Shown here piece by piece: positions 47,941-58,938 of a stretch of DNA of 64,000 bases; position 1 is the stretch's first letter, and the number at the start of each line of letters is the position of its first letter. The notes below the pieces were generated by a model. That model was not told the origin of the DNA and made no database searches. It saw only the letters and a list, made by a program, of their open reading frames with translations. The stretch is from contig JAMPIQ010000002.1 in the NCBI GenBank assembly GCA_024699855.1, forward strand, positions 15,934,001 through 15,998,000, given 5' to 3'. Source of the DNA: Aphelenchoides besseyi. Taxonomy: Eukaryota > Nematoda > Chromadorea > Rhabditida > Aphelenchoididae. A program made the translations under genes and the position numbers.

Positions 47941-49911
47941 ATGAGCTCCGGTTCAAACAAAGTCATGGATGAATTAGATTCTTTCTATTTGTCTTTGATG
48001 TACTTTCGAATGAACAAAATCGAAGAAGCGTCAGCCGAGTGCACGAAAATTCTCGAGAAGAATCCGTTGGATCAGGTCGAAAAGATGAACAATTTTGCAT
48101 GATCGAAGAGATTTAGGCCGCTTGGAGTTTGAAATTGGCGTGTTTCACGGAAGAGGTTTATGTCGATGAGCTCGAGAACGACGAGGCGGGACTTGCTGAC
48201 GCCTACATGGACGATCACTCGATTGTGACTGGTGCTCGTCCCGGGACTTCGCTGAGTAAGTGGAGCAAACTTTTTGAATGACATACACTTTCTATTCGTT
48301 CATTAAACTCACAATTTAGATCGCCCGATAACCGACAGTGGAGGTCCGAGTCCAGCGGTGAGGTAGAAACAAGAGCAAGTGATCGAAATTCTTTTATCCG
48401 AACTTCAGACCTCGCACCCAATCTGGACGACCATTGAGTGGTATGATACGACCGGAAAGTCGTTTGAAAACGGGAAGCATGGAACAAATGCTTCGCACAT
48501 CGCGAACCTCACGAACCGCACGACCGATTTCCTCGAGTACGGCGCGACAAGTTCGCTTGGGGACTGCATCGTTGATTGCACAACAGGATCAGTTTTTGAA
48601 TCTCTCGAGACTGAACATTGACAAGTACGCTGCCGATGTGACGGTCAATCGGTACTTGTTTGAGTACGTGTTCTTGCACGAAGGCGACATGAAAATATCG
48701 CATCAGGTAAAGGTGTCCGAGTGATTGCTTAATTCGTGAGTTCAGATCGCAGCCACAGCGACGAAAGCGGCGAATTTTGAGGATTGGTATTGGAAGAATC
48801 AGCTTGGAAAGTGTTATTATCGGTAAAATTGTTTTCATTCTTCACTTTAAATTTTGTTGTAGGTTAGGAATGTTGCGAGAAGCCGAACGACAATTCGCTT
48901 CATCGCTTCGACACATTCCGTTAGTTGAGACTTTCGGTTATTTGGCTCGTGTTTACATTCGACTCGATCAACCGCTTTCGGCGATCGATCACTACAAGAA
49001 CGGGCTGCAGATCTTTCCGGGCGATGTGACCTTGCTTACCGGACTGGCTCGAATATACGAGGTGCGTGAGGAGATGCGATTCTAAGTCCTCGTTTAGCAA
49101 TTGGGCGAATTGACCAAAAGCATCGAATTCTATAAACAAATAATGACATTCGATGCGGGAAACGTGGAAGCAATCGCATGTATGGGCAATCACTTCTTCT
49201 ACAGTGATCAGCCGGAATTGGCGGTCAAATTCTATCGGTAATCATCACAACGATCATTGAAAACAGAACGCAGTTTTCAGTCGAATTCTTCAAATGGGTG
49301 TTAACTCGTCGGAGTTGTATTTGAACGTTGGATTGTGTTGTTTCTACTGTCAACAGTTTGACTTAGCTTTGGGTTGCATTGAACAAGCTCATGCTGTTGC
49401 AAGCGAAGAAGTTCACGCCGATCTTTGGTTCAATACCGCGCACATTGCATTCGTTTGTTCTTCTCAGTTTATACTTAAGGATAAATTGTCGATCCTTTAG
49501 GGTAATGGCGACATACCAATGGCCGAACGTTGTCTACGAATCGCTTTGGCAACGAATCCCGATCACGCGGAATCACTGTGCAATCTTGGTATAATCAAAA
49601 TGCGTAGTGGACACTTGGAACAAGCTCGAAACATGTTTCAAAATGCTACAATGAAAGCACCGCATTTGTATGAGGTAAACATGCAAAATCGTGAAGCAAA
49701 CTAACTCACTTTGTAGCCGCATTATAATTTGGCTCTGTTGAACTATCAGGTCAGCTAGCAGATTTTGTTTTCTTTAACTGCGATTATCTTTCAGCTCGGC
49801 TTCTTTTATGACAGTTTTCAAGGTGTGACACGAGCACTAACCCAATATCCGGAACATGAAGCATCAAAATCTCTTCTGAAGCTTATCAATCATATGTTAA
49901 CAGCTGCTTGA
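47941..49911 (+). CDS. bbs-8: BBSome subunit BBS8 (TTC8)
   Basis: BBS8 is part of the BBSome, which moves membrane proteins in cilia. Eleven exons (47941-48075, 48117-48255, 48320-48362, 48409-48706, 48746-48822, 48863-49061, 49098-49237, 49281-49452, 49501-49674, 49717-49749, 49795-49911) give 508 aa, near the family length. The N-terminus has the BBS8-type Arg/Pro/Ser-rich segment (ARPGTSLNRPITDSGGP, then TARQVRLGTASLI). From about residue 240 onward are tandem TPR repeats (for example GMLREAERQFASSLRH, DIPMAERCLRIALATNPDH and HLEQARNMFQNATMKAP). It fits a nematode with ciliated sensory neurons, as the chemoreceptors suggest. AATAAA lies near 50013, inside the tail of the converging arrestin gene. 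Confidence 0.92.
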
Positions 49912-50034
49912 TCAAAAGCCTCTAATGTACCTGTTCGCTGAATCTTTAAACGGATGTTTATTACGCATAAAATACAATGGTTAAACTGTTCAGTTGTATT
50001 GAGGTATTGGACAATAAAATACTCTTTGCTGTAT

Positions 50035-51244
50035 TCAAACTTCGACTGTTTGTGAGCGTTGGAATCGAAAGTCTCGGGTAGAGGTCGGTTCGGTCAAACT
50101 GCTCGCTTTTTCTTTGTATCCTTGAGCCGTGACTATCAACGGTATTTCGACTTCAACGTTTGGAAGAGCGCGTAATCGAAGAACATACGAGATCTTGATT
50201 ATACAACGTGCATCGTTCAGTGTGCTTGGCGGAATATCTTCGGGAGTTTGTAGTCGACATTTGAATGAAACCTGAAATTATAGTCGTCAAAGTCTTCATC
50301 TTATTCAACCAACCATTTCCGAGTGGCTTTTGATTCGTCCTAGCCACGATTCGCAAACTCGATTCTCAATTACCTTCTCTTGATCAAGATGTTCGTATCG
50401 GCTGAAAGCTTTGTATTCCACTTTCATGATCAGTTGAACGTAACAATCGGACAATGTGGTTCGAGCCGAGTTGCGAACATATACCAATGGAGTGATGATC
50501 TGGAATTATGATAGAAACTTGCTTGTCGTGTTTCTTTCTCTCACTTCTCCCAATTGATATGCTAATCGAGGAACACTGAGCTTGAGAAAGACGCGACCGA
50601 ATGGCAACGAACAAACGGTGAAATCACGATCCGTTTTGCAGCAGATTGGTCGCATTAAAGACTGTGGAATCTCGTCGAAAGAGGAAGAGGAAATGACAAA
50701 GAACGGAAAACTTTCAACCAGTTGTTTCTAAACGTGAATTTGAATTTGAGTCGCTTATCAACCGTCTACCTTTTCTGTTTCGATGGTCAATCTGACACGA
50801 ACTGAGTATCGAATCGAACCAAACGCACTTTCGTAACTGGACGGAAGATCTTTCGGTAAATGAAAATAAAACGGAAACCGATTTCTACCCGTCAAGACGG
50901 TAGTTCCCGACGGACATAAGCTCACGAGATTGCGAACGTAATTCTAAAGACTGATTGAATAGAACATAAGTTTTTGGACTCACTTGTTTGCCATCGTAGA
51001 TCTTGTCGCTGCACAAATCAACCCAATAGGTTAGAGCGATTCCACGAATTTCGGCAATCAGCTCATGAACAATAATTCCCGGCTCTTCGATTACATCCAA
51101 AATGACCGTTGCATTAAGTTGAGAGCCCGTTAACACTCGTTCAGCCGTCGGTATTAAAAGACTCAATTTGACTGTTGGCAACTGAAATCGGGTACTTAGA
51201 AGTGATAACAAGTTCGTTAAATTACTTGAGGTATCGAGAGACAT
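50035..51244 (-). CDS. Arrestin-domain protein
   Basis: Five exons (50984-51244, 50770-50943, 50545-50727, 50314-50499, 50035-50271) give 346 aa. The N-terminal half has an arrestin-N-like beta sandwich start (VKLSLLIPTAERVLTGSQLN, then HELIAEIRGIALTYW) and a RNRFPFYFHLPKDLPSSYE segment, as in alpha-arrestins. The second half begins with KLSVPRLAYQLGEIITPLVY, the arrestin-C start. The exact N-terminus is uncertain: the first 20 codons are unusually serine- and leucine-rich. PY motifs are not seen. Such proteins act as adaptors for receptor trafficking. It is the last gene of a same-strand run of four. Confidence 0.75.
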
Positions 51245-51647
51245 TTCAAAGGTAACAACATTTTCAACGTCCTGTTTAACTCCAAGTTTTGAGAATGAAA
51301 AAGAATTCCGCGTTCTGGGCGGATGTTCACTTCTTTGCCTCGTGCTTCTTCTTCCTTACACCTACGCGCATTTTAAATGAGTTCGTGGCAAATGTTTTGA
51401 AACGAACCAAAGAACAAAAGAAGACGGAAATTTGTTACAATTGAATATTCACAACACATTTTGTCAGAAATCAGTGACCGTCGATGCTTTTTGGTCGGAC
51501 CACGTACTTGAACAGTCGTCTTTCTGAGTTCTCACTTCCCTGTTTTCATCGATGAAAATGCATTTCCTCGAACAAAAAAGAACTCTTATGTTTATTTATG
51601 TATGTTCAATAGCAAAGTAGAAATCGTTGGAAACATAAGTGGACAGT
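51245..51647. other. Spacer between arrestin-like and cardiolipin synthase genes
   Basis: 404 bp with no supported frame. If the four genes form an operon this is the longest intercistronic gap. Confidence 0.4.
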
Positions 51648-52603
51648 TTACTTCGCAGTCTTTTTCACATGTTTGATTGCTTTGCCTCCGATGTATTGCC
51701 AACCCGAATAGACGGTCGTTGCACCGGTACACAACCTAAACAATGAGTTTAAAATGTTCGATAATCAAGTTCCAATACCACAAGGTTTTTAACAACGGAT
51801 GATCGGAGTATTCGAGAACCGGCCCCGCCAAACTGAATGTTACGGTCATGAGTTGAAGAACGGTGTTCAACTTAACATTCGAAATTAGTTCAGATGTCAC
51901 TTATGAATTCTTACTTTGCTTGCAAAAGTTGGTTGGATTTCGATTGATGAAACGGAAGGATTGAAATAACGACGGATCGTACGTGGAGGTTCGAGAATTA
52001 AATAGCGATGACGAAAGGCGCCGAAGAGAAGAAGAAAGTCCCGCAGAAAAACTATTCCAGTCAATGAATCTAAAATCAAAAAGTTTATGTAGTGTAGGTG
52101 TTGACTACTTACAGGGTATCAAATGCACATAAGCGAGTGTAATGAATAGTGTGCTAATCAAGAATTTGTCCGCAACCGGATCCAACATTGTTCCTAACAT
52201 GGAGCGTTGAGATGGGAAACGACGAGCAATTTGGCCATCGATCTAAACCTAATATGCTTCAAGTTGTCATTATCAATCACTCACCAGATCAGTGAATCCA
52301 GCAACAACGAATAGTCCACAAGCCGGTACGTACGCTTGACTTACCACCAAATAGCCAATCAGCGGTGTCGCACAGATTCTATAGTTTTTATTGCGAAGAT
52401 TGAAAGTAAGAGATCGCTAACCTTGCAATGCAAATGGCGTTCGGAATCGTCCAGACGTTGTCCGGTACATCACTCAACTTCTCCATCTTCTCGTGTGTTT
52501 CGGTTGATGTCTTGATCAGACGACAAATGGAAGTCGATATCGTTTTCGTTCTAAACAACGACCGTCCAATGAATATGTTGCACGAAATGCGCGTTGTTAA
52601 CAT
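51648..52603 (-). CDS. crls-1: Cardiolipin synthase (CDP-alcohol phosphotransferase)
   Basis: Makes cardiolipin in the mitochondrial inner membrane from CDP-diacylglycerol and phosphatidylglycerol. Six exons (52422-52603, 52285-52378, 52113-52242, 51915-52069, 51779-51870, 51648-51735) give 246 aa. The N-terminus is basic, Ser/Thr-rich and lacks acidic residues for its first 30 residues, as a mitochondrial presequence would. [14 protein letters not shown] leads into TM1. The CDP-alcohol motif D-G-x2-A-R-x8-G-x3-D-x3-D is complete (DGQIAR ... [10 protein letters not shown]). Several hydrophobic segments follow ([17 protein letters not shown] and [12 protein letters not shown]). Animal CRLS1 is of similar length. 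Confidence 0.9.
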
Positions 52604-52868
52604 CGATCTACGGAGTCTTAATTAGGGGTTATCAATGCAAAACTGAGAAATGAAAAAGCAAAAAAAAGCAGAAGCTTTTGGTCCATTTTTCCATTAGATC
52701 TCATAACTTCAATAGTTCTACGGTTATCATGTTTATTAGTTTTACAAACAACAGCGTGTTAAATAGTCGGATATTCAATCAACATATTTGACTTTAAAAA
52801 AAATTCAATTTGAATGGCTTCACAGCTCGAAACGCTCCATGTGAAATACAACAATGATGTTTGTGGGT

Positions 52869-54801
52869 TTAACGGCGACTTCGTTTCGAAGACGAATGAT
52901 GATCTGAATCGGAACGACGTTTTGAAGAAGAGGCTTCGTCTTTGTTCGGGGCGGGTGCATCTTTTTTCGAGGTTTGGAACAACTCGCTAATACCGAAAAT
53001 ATCTTCGCGTTCCGCCTCGAATTCCACCGGAGCTGCACGTGGAGCAGCTCCAGGAGTTGGTTCGGCGCCCTTGAAGCCACGTGCGGGTACAAAACGTTGC
53101 GTGCGCACGATTTCATCCAAATCATTACCGTATGGATCTTCTGCTTGTTGACCTAAAGAAGTGAACGAAAATGGAAAGAATAAAAGCAATTTACGTGGAC
53201 GATAGATACTCTGCTGAATGTTGTCTTGTGGTCGCCATGCTTTCGAATAGACGGAATACGTTTCGTCGTCGATTCCACCACTATCCAAGCCGGCATCCTG
53301 ATTGAAGAGACGCGAATCAAACTGCGTTTCACCGCCTTGTTGTCGAACACCGGGCAATCCAAGAGCAATCTTCTCGCTAATGTCACGTTCCTGATCGCGT
53401 TTCATTTTCTCCAACGCATCCGGTCGATTACGAGCCAAATTCCGTTCACGTCGAATGTCATCCAAATGTTCACGTCTGAATAACGATGTCATGTGCGTAT
53501 CAAAAAAGATAAACATACCGAAATTCGTCACGTTCCTTTCGGAGTTCACGTTCTTCTTCCGTTTCCTCGAATTTGTCGGCTCCGGCTTTGGCTTGTCGAG
53601 CACCTCGAGCCAATTCGACCATTCGTTTCTCTTGTTCTAATTTCTTGTTCTTAGCAACACGACGTTCCATTTCGCTTCGCGCCTCGACGCCCTCACGAGC
53701 CGTTCGAGCGGCTAGTTGAAGAGCTTCGGAGAACTTGGCAAAGTTCTCGTTGATTCGCGTTTGTTGTAATCCACGACCATCGGCCGCCAATCGTTTGTCC
53801 AATGCGACCGTGTAACCTTTGGGATTCTTCCAATTTGAAATGCACGGCGGAATCTTCCAATCTGCTTGTTCTTTCGCTGTGACTTTACGAGGCGGCGAAT
53901 GCATCACCGGTGCGGGCGGAGATGGTGGAGCACGTGGAATTTTACCATTGATACTGAAATTGATTGTATGACGAAGAGTTCGTTGGTTGCACTCTTACTT
54001 GAAACGTGGCGGTTCCATGGGATCTTTTTGCACTTCGACCACACGAATGATTCGTTGTTGTGCGGTTCCGGCTGTTGCTTGCTGACTGGGAGTGTAACGA
54101 ATGTACTCGGCCGGTGCCACTTTCTGAGCATGCTGAACGGGTAGTGCAGCAGCGACCTTTGCTTTAGTGATTTTCTCTATCGCATGTTTCGTTCTTTCGA
54201 GAGTCTCCATGGTCTCTTCTGTGGATGGTTTTTGCAAAGCTTCATCGTCTTTGTTGATGAATTTTTGCTTTGTGTTTTGAATTCGAGTGTGTATGATCTA
54301 AATCGAAGAGTATAGAATGAATACTGAAAATTGTGTAAACTGACTTTGTCTTTGTCATGGCCAAGCCGAGCAATCGCGTCGTACCGAAGTTTTCCGTCTT
54401 CATCGTATTGAAGCGCGACGGTGTTCGAATTGCCACGTCCACGTCCAACTTCCATTCCCATACCTGAAATGAAACAAATGGAATCCATCGAATTGAAAAC
54501 AAACCCAATGGAAACTGAGCAATGTGAATTTCGGGAAATGCACCACCATCACCAAAGTCCTGAAAATGGCAATTGATTTTCAATTAAAACAAAGAAAATT
54601 CACCTCTGCAGATCGTGGCACGAATCCGCGACGATGTCCATATGGTGGTACTTCTTTCACAGCAACGGTGTTCACATCGTTGCTCTCATTTCCAAGCGCA
54701 TTCTCTTGTCCACGAAACCATGAATCGCGAGTAATCTCACCGCTGATTCCCTCGCCAATGTTTCGCGGTTCGGGAAGGATTTCGGAGAGCTTGATGGACA
54801 T
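52869..54801 (-). CDS. skp-1: SNW1/SKIP splicing and transcription cofactor
   Basis: SNW1 is a core component of activated spliceosomes and a transcription cofactor. The exons join from ATG 54801 (MSIKLSEILPEPRN) to TAA 52869. Signatures in order: PPYGHRRGFVPRSAEDFGDG, GAFPEIHIAQFPLG, DEDGKLRYDAIARLGHDKDK, PAEYIRYTPSQQA, QKDPMEPPRFKINGKIPRAP, the SNW block WKIPPCISNWKNPKGY and LDKRLAADGRGLQ, then a charged helical region and SIYRPRK, with an Arg/Ser tail (SSSKRSRR). The middle is essentially collinear with animal SNW1, and no part looks missing. It sits 266 bp upstream of cardiolipin synthase on the same strand. Confidence 0.93.
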
Positions 54802-55095
54802 TTCAATTGTCGAAAAATACTGCTGACCAATAATCCGACTAAAACCAATCAATGAACTTTGCAATAATGAAAGAAAAAGCGGCAGCAAAGACGCCAAACT
54901 TTTAACAAACATCAAAACTTCGAGTCTTCGTTTCGGGACCTCCATTTGAGCTTTCGAGTAGATTGATAAGATACTGCTTATGCTTTCTTTCAAATTTGTT
55001 ATGATTAGACGACATTTGCAATTAGATCTTTTATTGCCTGATTATCAAATGTACAGATACGAAAATAAAGTCAAAATGAACATCACGACGAAAAC

Positions 55096-57314
55096 TTAAC
55101 GACGCGTAATCGAGTAGTTGAACTGAGCACCGAAATTCTTTTTTGCTTTCTCCTGTTGAATTGCCGTTAAGGTCTCAGTAACTCTTTTTAAAGCACTTTT
55201 GCTGAACAATTTTGTCTAAAACAATTGAAACCATTGAAGAACCAGCGTAAACGTTACCTCTAAACGCTCACGAGACAACGCTGTTTGAGTCTTCTCGCGT
55301 TTACGAGCTGTTCCATAGGCTTTGTTGCGATTTCTTCCACGTTTTTGTTTCTCATTTGATCCCAACGACAATCCAACAGCTGACCCAACATCCTGAAGAT
55401 ACTCCCGTTCGTCTTGCTCCTTATGCTTTCGAATTCGATCTTCTGCATTTTTCAAGGCTAATGTTGAACTACACAACCAAATTAGTCAATTAAACGAAAG
55501 CTGTTGTCTTACCCTTTACCCAACTCCTCCACTGGAAAACCCATTTCATCACGTGGAACAATTGGACCGTGAAATGGACAAACTTCAAAGTCCATACGTG
55601 GACACAATCGACCGGATGGTAATGGAGCTCGACATTTGTGTTTGATTGTCGGTCGTTCGGTAACAAAAGTCATCTGACGAGATCGGTAGACATCTTCGAC
55701 TTCGGTATTCGGTTTATCTCTGAAAAGTAGATAAGATTGTGAAGCAGAATCGCACAGACCTTTGATCCGGAGCTCTCCAAAACGGATGTCCATCAAATTC
55801 ATTTCGCACGATATCGGCCGGTTCGATCTTTTGTCCCCAATACTTCAAATCCAAACCAAATTGGACTTTTGGAATTTTTGACTGTGGCGCTGTAGTTTTT
55901 GTTGTTTGCTCTAAACTCCAGCCACTGGGACCGGGTGCTTCTTCGTCGAAAGAAGACGACGTTCTCTCATCTGATTTTCGTTTCGTCCGTTTCTCCATAC
56001 TATCGATCTGTCTTAGAATATCTTCGGAAACTTTGTCATTTTCGGGTTCGGGTATCATCTGCAATTCAAGTCCTTCTTTTACGACTTCTTCGAATTCATC
56101 GGATTCCGAGTCACTGCTCGACTCGTGATTCACAGATTTCATTTTGAGTTTCTTGATCTTCAGTTGTTCACCACGCTTCAATTCGTGAGTGATTTGCGAT
56201 TTGTAGTCGAGAATCTGACGAATAATTTCCGCGTTTTCGGCCACCGATCCAGTGCTCGTAAGCTTCTTCATCCATTTCTTCAGCAGTTTTTCGTGTTTTT
56301 GCAATAAAATTTGCGAATCTCGAAAGGCTTGGATCAGTGCTGCATTATTGGTTGTCTCTTCGATGTTGATGTTGGCTAAAAGTTCAGTTTTGGAATAATC
56401 ATAAGAGTCCCCAACGCACCACTTTCAATCACGACCTTAACGTTTTCGTTTCCCGTATAACCATGAAGCTTTTCGTTCACCGATTTCGTCTGCATAGAAC
56501 GCATCGACGATGCCTGCAAATCGGAATCATCGTCTTCGTGAAACAGGTCCGGGAAGATGAGCTTCACTGATGTTCGACACTCAGTTAGACAACGATCAAT
56601 ATCGCTTCGTGCTTCTTCCATTAACTTTTCCACCTTCTCGCCAACCTTTTTCGCTTTTGTTTCGTTGCGAACACGTTCTTCTTCTGCTCGTTGTCTTTCG
56701 ACCTAATGAAAAGAAAAGTGAAAGCAAATTCAAAAACAATTCACTCACCAAAAGTTGTTCGTTTGCTTCACGGAAATCAAAGTTCTTACATTTAACCAAG
56801 TACTTCGCTGCAGTTTTTAGTTTGTTGTAGCCGACTTCGAACTTGTCAATCCACGACTTAACGATTTTCAACGACTCCTTTTTCAGATTCTTCGCCGCAT
56901 CCAACGGCTCCGGAAGCGGATAGCGAAGTGGATCGGTTTCGAGAGTGTAAAGCAAAAGATCCTGAAACGACGACTAGACAACATATTTGCAATCGAACTC
57001 ACTTGTATGTGATCTAGAAGTTCGGTACGAAAGGCGTGAGATCGTTGAAAAAAGTAGTCGGTTACGAGAATCGTTCCAAGTCGACGATCGCAATCTTGTT
57101 TCTGGAGCTCTTCGAAAAGACGATCAACAAACGGAACGATGATCCTATCATTTTTTCGTACCACCGTTCTCAAGTCCTTAAGACTCCGTTGGTTTAGCTC
57201 TTTGGTTTGATAATCGAACTAAACACAGGTCGCACATCTTTGTCAATATATACTTACATTGCTGAGAATACCATTCAGCGATCGTCGCATAATGTTTTCG
57301 TCCTGTTCCTGCAT
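55096..57314 (-). CDS. UVSSA: UV-stimulated scaffold protein A (UVSSA)
   Basis: UVSSA brings TFIIH and USP7 to stalled RNA polymerase II in transcription-coupled repair. The minus-strand exons run from ATG 57314 (MQEQDENIMRRSLNG) to TAA 55096. Visible parts: an N-terminal VHS-like helical domain (DLRTVVRKNDRIIVPFVD and LGTILVTDYFFQRSHAF), helices rich in Glu/Lys, an acidic segment with DEFEEVVKEG (a likely TFIIH p62-binding plug), the block FGLDLKYWGQKIEPADIV, and the conserved C-terminal zinc-binding region KHKCRAPLPSGRLCPR...CPFHGPI, where C-x8-C-x7-C-x2-H fits a zinc site. A Lys-rich tail ends FGAQFNYSITRR. Confidence 0.85.
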
Positions 57315-57519
57315 TTTCGATCATTCCGCTCAACAACTTCCATACAACAACTACATCAGTCGTTTCACAATCTCGATTCTTTGGCTTAAAGTCGCAGAAA
57401 AAAGAAAATAAGTTCCGGTCGAGAGTCCCAATTTGAAACTGATTCCAAAAATGCGTGTATCAGCAGCCATCGACTATTCTTAAAATTTTTAGTGGACGGC
57501 CGTTGAAACACCTTAGATC

Positions 57520-58313
57520 ATGAGTTTGTAAGTTCTTAAGAAATCGTCTATCGAAATTAAACGACTTCTTCCAGGAAACGAAACAACATTACCGATAGCA
57601 TTCTGCGTATGCACGATTCGGATTACAGCATCTACGACATCGTAAAGCATTTGAATGTCTCTCACGCTTTGGTTACTCTAACGATCAACGATCACTATCA
57701 ACATCGTTCCAACGGAGAGTCATCGTCACATCAACGACTCAGCGACGTTACGATGAAGCCACCATACTCATCGCCACTATCTAATCTGCAAGTGAAGAAG
57801 GGAATTCAGTTGAACGGTTATTCGCACGAACCTCCACTCCAACGTCCAACATCGAATCAACCGGCAAGTTGCAACGATCTGCCTCGAGGATCAGCACCCA
57901 AAGTCTTGACAGGTAGATTTCATTCGACGATCGTAGGAGTCACCGTTGAATTGACTTCTGTTTCGTTGGCAAAACGAAAATCTTTTGGCGATATGCTTCA
58001 ATTGTTTTTTTGAGCAAAGTTCGCGAAAACTTTTCGGATCCTCAAATCGTTTGATGAGAAAAATGAATCGAAACGGGAATGTCAATGACGGTAAATTTTA
58101 CGCTCTAAGCCCTTCAGTTCTTCTACTTTCAATTTTCTTTCAGAGATCGAACGAAATTGGCGGATGGAAATCGACGACTGCGCCTACGAGGGCGACATCG
58201 AACGGGCGAATGTCATGAAGAAACTAACTCCCGCCGTTCTGAGCTTTGTGCATCATTGCGAATACGTTTTTCGTGAGTTGGAATCCCAAACAAACGGCCG
58301 TCCGAACCGTTGA
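57520..58313 (+). CDS. Unassigned 193-aa protein
   Basis: Four exons (57520-57527, 57575-57902, 58015-58090, 58144-58313) join in phase. The N-terminus reads MSLKRNNITDSILRMHDSDY, followed by a Ser/Pro-rich segment; the C-terminal third is helical and acidic (EIERNWRMEIDDCAYEGD and HCEYVFRELESQ). The donor of exon 2 is uncertain: the stronger gtagat site at 57913 breaks the frame with exon 3, so gtcttg at 57903 was used. I do not recognise the family. Its start lies 206 bp from the divergent UVSSA start, so the two may share a promoter. Confidence 0.5.
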
Positions 58314-58451
58314 GTTACTCTTGTTCATGTTGAAATTTCTTGTTATTGTTCTCAGCGAATAAATTCTATATTGAAAAGGACCGCTCGACTAGTGAATAAG
58401 TTTCTTATCATCGATCATTTTTCATCTTCGAACATCCAACGATCGGTCGGA

Positions 58452-58877
58452 ATGTGTACGTGTAACGCGCAGAAGAAAGCAAAGGAAGCAAACGAGAAGA
58501 AGAAGAAAGATGAGATGGTGAAGAAGGACGCCGTCAATGCGAACAAACAGAGGACCGATTCGTTGCTGGAAAAGATTCCGACCAAAGAATTGGAGGTTGC
58601 GCGAATGAAAAAGATTCGTGAAGTCGATGAGGTACGTGAGAATCGTTGCAACGGAATTAAACGTTTGTCATGTTCAGGAAGACACTCTATACGGATACTC
58701 GTTTTCCATGAGCGAGCGATTGTTCGAAGATGATCCGCCCAAACAAGACAGCGATATCGAACGTGTGAAGATCACGGGTGAGTTTTGCAGCAACCACTTG
58801 GATTTCATACTTTCGAGTTTACAGGTCGACCGAAGCGACAAGCGAAAGTCAAACCAAGGATGCAAATAACACCTTGA
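58452..58877 (+). CDS. Small Lys-rich protein, unassigned
   Basis: Three exons (58452-58631, 58678-58777, 58825-58877) give 110 aa. The first exon is strongly charged (KKAKEANEKKKKDEMVKKDA), then EVARMKKIREVDEEDTLYGY and an acidic stretch; the tail is basic (GRPKRQAKVKPRMQ). It begins 138 bp after the stop of the preceding same-strand gene, so co-transcription is possible. No known domain; a nuclear or RNA-associated small protein is a guess from composition only. Confidence 0.5.
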
Positions 58878-58938
58878 TTTTTGCGACCATGTTGGCGTGA
58901 AATGAACAGAATCTTTTGAACTTGTTTATCAAAAACTA

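Noticed and set aside
53866..54144. Plus-strand frame opposite SNW1
   Set aside because: Antisense of SNW1 exons with strong protein signatures.
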